From Paraburkholderia humisilvae (lineage in GTDB: Bacteria; Pseudomonadota; Gammaproteobacteria; Burkholderiales; Burkholderiaceae), in assembly GCF_902859855.1 (NCBI RefSeq), contig NZ_CADIKH010000033.1:1-64000 (forward strand): DNA of 64,000 bases, given 5' to 3'. Position 1 is the stretch's first letter; the number at the start of each line of letters is the position of its first letter. Of the stretch, positions 58,444 to 64,000 are shown in pieces. Position numbers and translations under genes: made by a program. Below the pieces are notes generated by a model. It searched no databases, was not told where the DNA came from, and saw nothing but the letters and a program-made list of their open reading frames with translations.

Positions 58444-60971
58444 GTATTAAGGCAGTCCTCGGCTCGTATCTGAAATCGGTAAAAAGTTTCTCGGAACTTG
58501 TGCCGTGGATGGGAATGAACGCTGCAGATATGGTGTTCAACCTCGACGGATCGATAATGGTCGTGTACGAGGTGGCGGGTATTGATGCCGAGGGCCGTCT
58601 CCCGATTGAAACGGATGGCTTCGTCGAAAATTTCGAGAGGGCGCTCAAGGGCTTCGACGAACATATCCTGGTGTGGTCGATCATGGATCGCCGGCGGACT
58701 GAGTACTATCCGGACGCTGACTTCCCGTCGACGATCGGCAAGTTCCTCGATCTTTCGTGGAAACAGCATCTGTTCGGACAAAGGCAGTACGAGAACAGGC
58801 ATTATTTTGCGGTGGTCTATCGCAATCTCGGCGGTTCGGGTGGCTTCTTCGACAAGCTGACCAATCACATGGATCGACATAAGGTTGGCATGTTCAAAGC
58901 CTTAAGTTCGGTTCTGTTCTCGGCCACTTCCGCCAAGAAAAACGCGGCGCTCGCGTTCGAGCAGTTCGACGCGCACGAAACTCATTTTCGCCAGATTCTC
59001 GAGGAGTTCGAAACGACAGTGAATTCGCTCGGCTTCCGGAGATTACAGAGCAACGAACTGATGACGTTCATGCATCAGCGCGTGAGTCCGCCGAACGATC
59101 ACCATCGCGTGGGGATTCCGGATATTCCGGTCTATCTCAATACCTACCTGCCGGATTCGACGCTTCGGCGGAAAAAGAAGCACCTTGAGTTCGAGGGTGA
59201 CGTGACGCGTTACGTCGGTGCCATGAGCGTCAAAAACTGGCCGAACGTGATTGCTCCAGGGGTGACCGATCCCCTGCTTCAGATCGACGGTGAGATTACC
59301 GTTAGTCAGTGCTTTGAGTTCTGGGGAAACGAACGGGCGAAGAAGTATATACAGGGCACGCAGGACCACTTCATGGCCAGCACCAAGCGTTGGACGACGC
59401 ATTTGGTGGAGCAGTTGACGAAGACGGAATCGGACAAGATCGACGCCGGCAAACTGGCGCTGGCCGAAGATGCGTCCTCTGCGCTCGAGGATTTGACGGC
59501 GCTCGACCGTGCTTACGGCCATTACAACATGACCATTCTCTGCTACGGAGACACCGAAGAGGAGATGGAGCAGACGCTAAAGGACGTCGGCAGCACGATG
59601 CGCACCTCTGTGGGTGCGAAGGTCGTCCGGGAGCGGATGTACGCTCTTTCAGCTTTTACTGCAACCCTGCCAGGTCAATGGGCCAACATCGTCCGATGGG
59701 GTTTCATCAACGTGGGAAACCTCGCGGACCTTGCGCAACTTCGAGCGATCCGGACTGGCGATCGTCGGAACTCGCACCTTTCTGGACAATTGCAGCGACC
59801 GATTCCAGCATTGGCGCTCTTGCCGACCGAGCACAATGTCCCGTTCAACTACAACTTCCACCAGGGAGACTTGCCTCACTTTTTCGTGGTTGGCCCGTCC
59901 CGTTCGGGTAAGACGACACTGCTCAACTTCCTGATTTCGCAGTTTTTCAAGTATTACCCGTGCAATGTCCTGATTTTCGACAAGGACTATTCGTGCTATG
60001 TGGCGTCGGGTCTGCAGGGCGCGAAACATATCGACATGAATCCGAACACAGGTAAGGCGCCTCGCATGAATCCGTTGCGCGTCGTGAACGATCCGACGAA
60101 ACGGGGTTGGCTGATGCGGTGGCTGCAACTGATCGTGACCGTTCGGCAATACGAGTGGAAGACCGAAGACGAGCTCGACATGAACAAGGCTCTGAACATG
60201 CTGGCGGCTCAGCCGGAGGAGAACTGGCGCCTGTCGAATTTGGCCGATTTCATGAAAGCGATTTCGCCAGCCCTTCACAAGGAATTGCAGCCTTGGCTCG
60301 AGGACGGCGGCACATACCCGCATTTCGATAGCTCCGAGGATGATTTCAAGCTCTCGTCGTTTACGGACGTCGAGATGGGCGGGCTGCTTGAGGATGAGAT
60401 TCTGGCGCCGGTCTTTATCGACTACGCGTTCTTCTGTATCGACGAGATGCTGGTTCTCGATCCGGAGCAAGGTATCAAACCGACCTTGATTTACCTCGAG
60501 GAAGTTTGGTATTTGCTCAAGAACAAGAAGCTGCGGGAGCGGTTCGACAACTGGCTGCGCACACTCGCCAAGAAAAACGCGATCGTGGGTATGACCACGC
60601 AATCACTGAAGGAAATCGCTGACAGTGACATCTTCACCACAATCATCGATAACATTCAGAACCGTATCTTCCTGCCAAACCCGAGTGTGATGGCGCACTA
60701 TGACCTGTACAGCAGCAAGTTCCAGCTTAATGATGAGCAAATCGAGCGGATTCGCACTGCCACACGGAAAGTGCAGTACTACTTCGTGAATCCGGAAGGC
60801 ATGTCCCGCATGGCGAACGTGCGGTTCCCGCCCCAAATGCTGGCTTGCCTGCGGTCGGATCAGCTCGCGATCCAAAAATACAAGGAGTTTCGCGACAAGC
60901 TGGTGGCTGACTGGGAGGAGCAGTACATCGAGGAAATGGTGCGCCTGGGGGAGGTCGCGAAGAATGAATAA
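58437..60971 (+). CDS. trbE: VirB4/TrbE-type secretion ATPase
   Basis: About 844 aa, the largest ATPase of the channel. The N-terminal domain (LVPWMGMNAADMVFNLDGSIMVVYEVAGID, RRRTEYYP) is typical. The C-terminal ATPase has Walker A VVGPSRSGKTTLLNFL, NVLIFDKDYSCYVASG, Walker B TLIYLEEVWYLLKN and AIVGMTTQSLKEI. The length is normal. Overlaps at both ends with neighbours point to tight coupling. Confidence 0.94.
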   Translation: MLSIKAVLGSYLKSVKSFSELVPWMGMNAADMVFNLDGSIMVVYEVAGIDAEGRLPIETDGFVENFERALKGFDEHILVWSIMDRRRTEYYPDADFPSTIGKFLDLSWKQHLFGQRQYENRHYFAVVYRNLGGSGGFFDKLTNHMDRHKVGMFKALSSVLFSATSAKKNAALAFEQFDAHETHFRQILEEFETTVNSLGFRRLQSNELMTFMHQRVSPPNDHHRVGIPDIPVYLNTYLPDSTLRRKKKHLEFEGDVTRYVGAMSVKNWPNVIAPGVTDPLLQIDGEITVSQCFEFWGNERAKKYIQGTQDHFMASTKRWTTHLVEQLTKTESDKIDAGKLALAEDASSALEDLTALDRAYGHYNMTILCYGDTEEEMEQTLKDVGSTMRTSVGAKVVRERMYALSAFTATLPGQWANIVRWGFINVGNLADLAQLRAIRTGDRRNSHLSGQLQRPIPALALLPTEHNVPFNYNFHQGDLPHFFVVGPSRSGKTTLLNFLISQFFKYYPCNVLIFDKDYSCYVASGLQGAKHIDMNPNTGKAPRMNPLRVVNDPTKRGWLMRWLQLIVTVRQYEWKTEDELDMNKALNMLAAQPEENWRLSNLADFMKAISPALHKELQPWLEDGGTYPHFDSSEDDFKLSSFTDVEMGGLLEDEILAPVFIDYAFFCIDEMLVLDPEQGIKPTLIYLEEVWYLLKNKKLRERFDNWLRTLAKKNAIVGMTTQSLKEIADSDIFTTIIDNIQNRIFLPNPSVMAHYDLYSSKFQLNDEQIERIRTATRKVQYYFVNPEGMSRMANVRFPPQMLACLRSDQLAIQKYKEFRDKLVADWEEQYIEEMVRLGEVAKNE

Positions 60972-61725
60972 AGTCGTTGCTGTTCTCTTGGCCATAGCCT
61001 ATTCGTGCTCGTGTTACGCCGGCGGTATGCCCGTGTTCACAGGCGGCATGGTGTTCGATCCGACCAACTTCGCTCAAACTGTCATCAAAGCGGCGCAGAC
61101 AGCTCAAAAGGTGATTCTGGATGGGCAAAGGTATGCGTATCAACTTCAGCAGTATGAGATGCAAGTCAAGCAACTGGCGGCGATTAACCCGCAGCAGCTT
61201 GCGGCGTTAGGGGGGGTGTCCCTTACCAACCTGACAGCTGTGACCAATTACGTCTCCAGCCTTCAGAACGTGGTCGGTGATTTGAACAACGTCTCGACGG
61301 CCCTGAACAATCGCTTTACGGAGTCGCAACTGTCCGGGCAGACGTGGTCGGAGTATCTGGCCTCTCAGCAAGCGGCAATCCACGCACGTGTCCAGTCTGC
61401 GCAGATCCGCGCTCAAAACGAAGCTGCGACGCTGCAATCGGTACAGAACGACTATGCGCTTGCAGCGCAATGGCAGGCGCGGATCCCGGCCACCATGGGC
61501 ACGAACGAGGATATCCAGTTGCTGGACGCTCAGATGAACCGGGTGGTAATGCAGAACTCGCAGATCATCAAGATGTTGGTCGACAAGAATGGCGTACTCA
61601 AGGCGAACGATGAGGCCGAAGAACTGGGAAAGAAGAACCAGGACGCGTCCGCCCGGTCGGTATTTAACGGTGCCATTCAACAGGACAACCAGAACAGTCA
61701 GTCGTTGATCAACGGTCTGCAATAG
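60964..61725 (+). CDS. trbJ: TrbJ/VirB5-like protein, first copy
   Basis: About 253 aa. Signal peptide MNKVVAVLLAIAYSCSCYA, then FDPTNFAQTVIKAAQTAQKVILDGQRYAYQLQQYEMQVKQL, the long N-terminal helix of TrbJ proteins. The rest is coiled helices (SAQIRAQNEAATLQSVQNDYALAAQWQARIPATMG). It is a minor pilus-tip or periplasmic part. It overlaps the VirB4 end by eight bases. A second copy follows at 61754. Confidence 0.85.
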   Translation: MNKVVAVLLAIAYSCSCYAGGMPVFTGGMVFDPTNFAQTVIKAAQTAQKVILDGQRYAYQLQQYEMQVKQLAAINPQQLAALGGVSLTNLTAVTNYVSSLQNVVGDLNNVSTALNNRFTESQLSGQTWSEYLASQQAAIHARVQSAQIRAQNEAATLQSVQNDYALAAQWQARIPATMGTNEDIQLLDAQMNRVVMQNSQIIKMLVDKNGVLKANDEAEELGKKNQDASARSVFNGAIQQDNQNSQSLINGLQ

Positions 61726-61753
61726 TTTCAACACGACACGAAAGGAAAGAGCC

Positions 61754-62539
61754 ATGAAAAAGTTCGTTTGTGCCGCAATGTTGATGCTTGCATCGACAAC
61801 GTCGTTTGCGCAGTACATCGTCTTCGATCCGTCGAACTATGCGCAGAACCTGGTGACGGCCGCCCAGACGGTCCAATCAGTTCTGAAGGAAACGCAGCAG
61901 TACACCACGCAGATTCTGCAGTACGAGAACGAAGTCAAGCAGCTCGCATCGATCGGCCCGGAGGCGTTGAACACGCTGAAGAGCGTGGGCAACTTCAATC
62001 TGAACAATATCAACGGCTACATTAACTCCCTGAATTCGCTCTACGGCAACCTGTCCGGAATGTCGAATCAGATCTCTACGCAGTTCTCGGCCGCCCAGCT
62101 GAGCAGCATGACGTGGGATCAGTACATGGCGAAGCAGAAGCAGGATATTCAGAACGGCGTCGGCGCAGCGCAGATTCGGGCGCAAAACGAGGCGAACACG
62201 CTCAGCTCGATCCAGCAGGACTACGCGATGGCGCAACAGTGGCAGTCGCAAATTCCGACGACCTCAGGTATTCACGAGTCGATGCAGTTGATGAACGAAC
62301 AAATGAACCGAGTTGTTATGCAGAACGGGCAATTGATGCAGCAGCTGCAATCCATGAATGGTGGGTCTAAAGCGATGGAGGATATGAACAAGGCCGTCGC
62401 GAAGCAGCGGAACAACGACGCGCTGCAATCAATCGACCAGACCATCAGCACAGACAACGGGAATATGACGACGCTTGTCAACGGGCTCACGAACGGTTCA
62501 CCTGCCTACACGACTTCGGGCAGCGCGCCGACGAACTGA
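61754..62539 (+). CDS. TrbJ/VirB5-like protein, second copy
   Basis: About 261 aa. Signal peptide MKKFVCAAMLMLASTTSFA, then FDPSNYAQNLVTAAQTVQSVLKETQQYTTQILQYENEVKQL, closely parallel to the first copy; AAQIRAQNEANTLSSIQQDYAMAQQWQSQIPTT matches as well. The two are tandem duplicates that have diverged, mostly in the middle. A Ser/Thr/Asn-rich C-terminus is specific to this copy. Different tip subunits could widen recipient range. Confidence 0.85.
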   Translation: MKKFVCAAMLMLASTTSFAQYIVFDPSNYAQNLVTAAQTVQSVLKETQQYTTQILQYENEVKQLASIGPEALNTLKSVGNFNLNNINGYINSLNSLYGNLSGMSNQISTQFSAAQLSSMTWDQYMAKQKQDIQNGVGAAQIRAQNEANTLSSIQQDYAMAQQWQSQIPTTSGIHESMQLMNEQMNRVVMQNGQLMQQLQSMNGGSKAMEDMNKAVAKQRNNDALQSIDQTISTDNGNMTTLVNGLTNGSPAYTTSGSAPTN

Positions 62540-62597
62540 GAGATTTACGGACGGAAGGGTAGAAAGCGCGCGTTAAGAATGCATCTAAGGAAGCGGT

Positions 62598-63893
62598 ATG
62601 ATGAGCATGACTATGCAAATGTCACCGGGAAGATCGTCGCGCCGAACAGGGATGGTCAACCTGCTGTCTGCGTTGGCGTTTATTGTGTGCACGCTTTTCT
62701 CGCTCTCGGCTTTCGCTCAGAGTACGGGCTCGTCCGGAATTTCAATTTCCGCGGCGTCCTCAGCTTTGGTGTCGGAGGTGACGAACGATCTGAATCAGCT
62801 TGAAAGTACGCTTCAGTCGAATTTCAGCAGCATGAGCAGTACGCTATCTGCTGACGGCACTGAGCTGGAGTGGGCGCTTTTCAGCGTCATGTTCGTCTGG
62901 ACAGCTATTACCGGGATGCTAAAGGGTGAGTCGCTGGGGGAGGTTTTCGCACAGGTCATTATCCAGATCCTTATGCTTGGTATCGTGATGGCATGCCTGA
63001 ATTCGAGTTCACAGACAGCGCTTACGCAGACGTTTTCCACGATCTCGAATCAGTTTGGCGCCGGTACAAATCTGTCCGGCGGATTCAAGAGTTTCTTCAC
63101 CGCGATCTCTAGCCTGTGGACAACTGCCGGGAGTTCAACGTCGTCAGGGTCAAGCGGCAGCAACTGGTTTTCATCGTTGTTCCACACCATTGGCGACTTC
63201 GATCTTGGCTCTATCCTCGCGGGACTGGCGATCGTGATTCTGAAGCTGATGACGACGGTGATTGTCGCGGGCGCCGCGGCGCTGTGGGCGGGGAACTACA
63301 TCCTCTCGCAGATGAAGATGTACATCGGTCTTGCGATTGCACCGGTGATGGTGCCGTGGCTCCTCATGCCTTACACGTCGTTTTTGTTCGAGGGGTGGTT
63401 GAAGTTCATGATTGGCGCGGGTTTGATGCAGATCGTAGGCGCGATCATGGTCAAGCAAACCAATACCTTGATGACTACCATGACAACTGTAGCTGCGGGA
63501 GCGACAGCGACGAACGTCATTCTGTATGTAGTACTGGTTGTGCTCGCCCTGGTGATCAGTTACATGATGTCGGAGATCAATGGTATTGCTATGGGGCTAC
63601 TCGCGGGCGGGTCCCGGGTCGGCATGGGCTTTAGCGCATGGTCGAACGTGAAGAATTTCGGGCCAAATCGTGCAGCAGGTAAGGTTCTAGGGAAGTCCGC
63701 CGCCCTCGCCGGTAAGGGTGCTCGTGCGGTGGGCCAAGGCGCAAAGTCGGCAGGCGCGGCAGCACTCAACCGTATTCGTGGCGGCGGTGGTGGGGCTCGT
63801 GGCGGCGGCGGCGGGTCGAGAAACACGATGGCCTCAAGCGGCGGCGTCCGGGCAACCATGGCCCAAGCGCGCGGCGGTTCGTCCAGGAGTTAA
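62598..63893 (+). CDS. trbL: TrbL/VirB6-like polytopic membrane protein
   Basis: About 431 aa. An N-terminal signal-like segment (LLSALAFIVCTLFSLSAFAQ) precedes a Ser-rich part. Five or more membrane segments follow: ALFSVMFVWTAITGML, FAQVIIQILMLGIVMACL, ILAGLAIVILKLMTTVIVAGAAALWAG, MYIGLAIAPVMVPWLLM and NVILYVVLVVLALVISYMM. The C-terminal 90 residues are Gly/Ala/Arg-rich. This is the shape of TrbL, which forms part of the inner-membrane channel. A second ATG lies one codon later. Confidence 0.87.
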   Translation: MMSMTMQMSPGRSSRRTGMVNLLSALAFIVCTLFSLSAFAQSTGSSGISISAASSALVSEVTNDLNQLESTLQSNFSSMSSTLSADGTELEWALFSVMFVWTAITGMLKGESLGEVFAQVIIQILMLGIVMACLNSSSQTALTQTFSTISNQFGAGTNLSGGFKSFFTAISSLWTTAGSSTSSGSSGSNWFSSLFHTIGDFDLGSILAGLAIVILKLMTTVIVAGAAALWAGNYILSQMKMYIGLAIAPVMVPWLLMPYTSFLFEGWLKFMIGAGLMQIVGAIMVKQTNTLMTTMTTVAAGATATNVILYVVLVVLALVISYMMSEINGIAMGLLAGGSRVGMGFSAWSNVKNFGPNRAAGKVLGKSAALAGKGARAVGQGAKSAGAAALNRIRGGGGGARGGGGGSRNTMASSGGVRATMAQARGGSSRS

Positions 63894-63931
63894 GTCGTAG
63901 TTTTTGTTGACGGATATTTGAAAGGAGTCTC

Positions 63932-64000
63932 ATGAGCAGCACCGAGGCCGAAGGCGGCGACCGCCATGCGAAGAGGTCGTTTCGAGAGGCATTTGTGGAT
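63932..64000 (+). CDS. Start of next transfer gene, cut by window edge (TrbF/VirB8 position)
   Basis: The ATG at 63932 follows AAAGGAG; 23 codons (MSSTEAEGGDRHAKRSFREA...) are visible before the window ends. In P-type operons trbF usually follows trbL or trbJ, so a VirB8-like protein is expected, but the visible part has no diagnostic motif. Confidence 0.5.
   Translation, partial: MSSTEAEGGDRHAKRSFREAFVD

Overview
The window reads as a segment of a large conjugative plasmid (or a plasmid-like integrative element) from a Burkholderiaceae host such as Paraburkholderia, Caballeronia or Burkholderia. The reasons are a P-type conjugation operon with a MOBH-like relaxase, two RepB-type initiators with iterons, a parAB operon with centromere-like palindromes, and a DUF2844/DUF3443 pair typical of Burkholderia relatives. 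No chromosomal housekeeping block, rRNA, tRNA or CRISPR array is visible. Function calls come from reading the sequence, not from database searches.

Layout. 1-7.3 kb is mobile-element territory: a group II intron-type reverse transcriptase, an IS110-family transposase gene split by a complete IS21-family element (2936-5620, 7-bp target duplication), and a PIN-like gene between inverted repeats. 7.4-12.8 kb is accessory: a KfrA-like protein, a tyrosine recombinase, a small nucleotidyltransferase and the secreted DUF2844/DUF3443 pair. 13-21.7 kb is the maintenance region: first RepB-like initiator with its iterons, a ribbon-helix-helix-like protein, parB-parA with three identical 16-bp palindromes, and a second RepB-like initiator with a different iteron set. 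21.7-32.3 kb holds an M15-like peptidase, a PD-(D/E)XK nuclease, hypothetical proteins, a bactofilin-like protein, a TraB-like protein and a UvrD-like helicase. 32.9-48.4 kb is a co-directional block for DNA and nucleotide metabolism: MoxR-like ATPase, SSB, ribonucleotide reductase nrdA/nrdB, a degenerate NrdA-like protein, a DUF3150-like protein, a CobT-like VWA protein and a primase. 48.5-51.1 kb is a regulatory cassette: a CI-like repressor facing an FlhD-like/FlhC-like activator pair. 51.3-64 kb is the transfer operon: TraI, TraD, DUF4400, VirB11, VirB2, VirB3, VirB4, two TrbJ-like proteins, TrbL, and the start of one more gene cut by the window edge.

Two plasmid-wide signals tie the regions together. 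First, a palindrome close to ACTTCCTGNCAGGAAGT occurs at least eleven times, almost always in upstream regions (both replicons, the DUF2844 gene, the flhDC-like genes, traI, virB11 and several long leaders). Second, at least nine backbone genes have a GC-rich hairpin of the form CCC-n-GGGG-loop-CCCC-n-GGGG shortly before the ribosome binding site. The best candidates for new biology are the NrdA-like apparent pseudoenzyme behind a real nrdAB pair, the FlhDC-like/repressor switch next to the transfer genes, and these two dispersed regulatory motifs.
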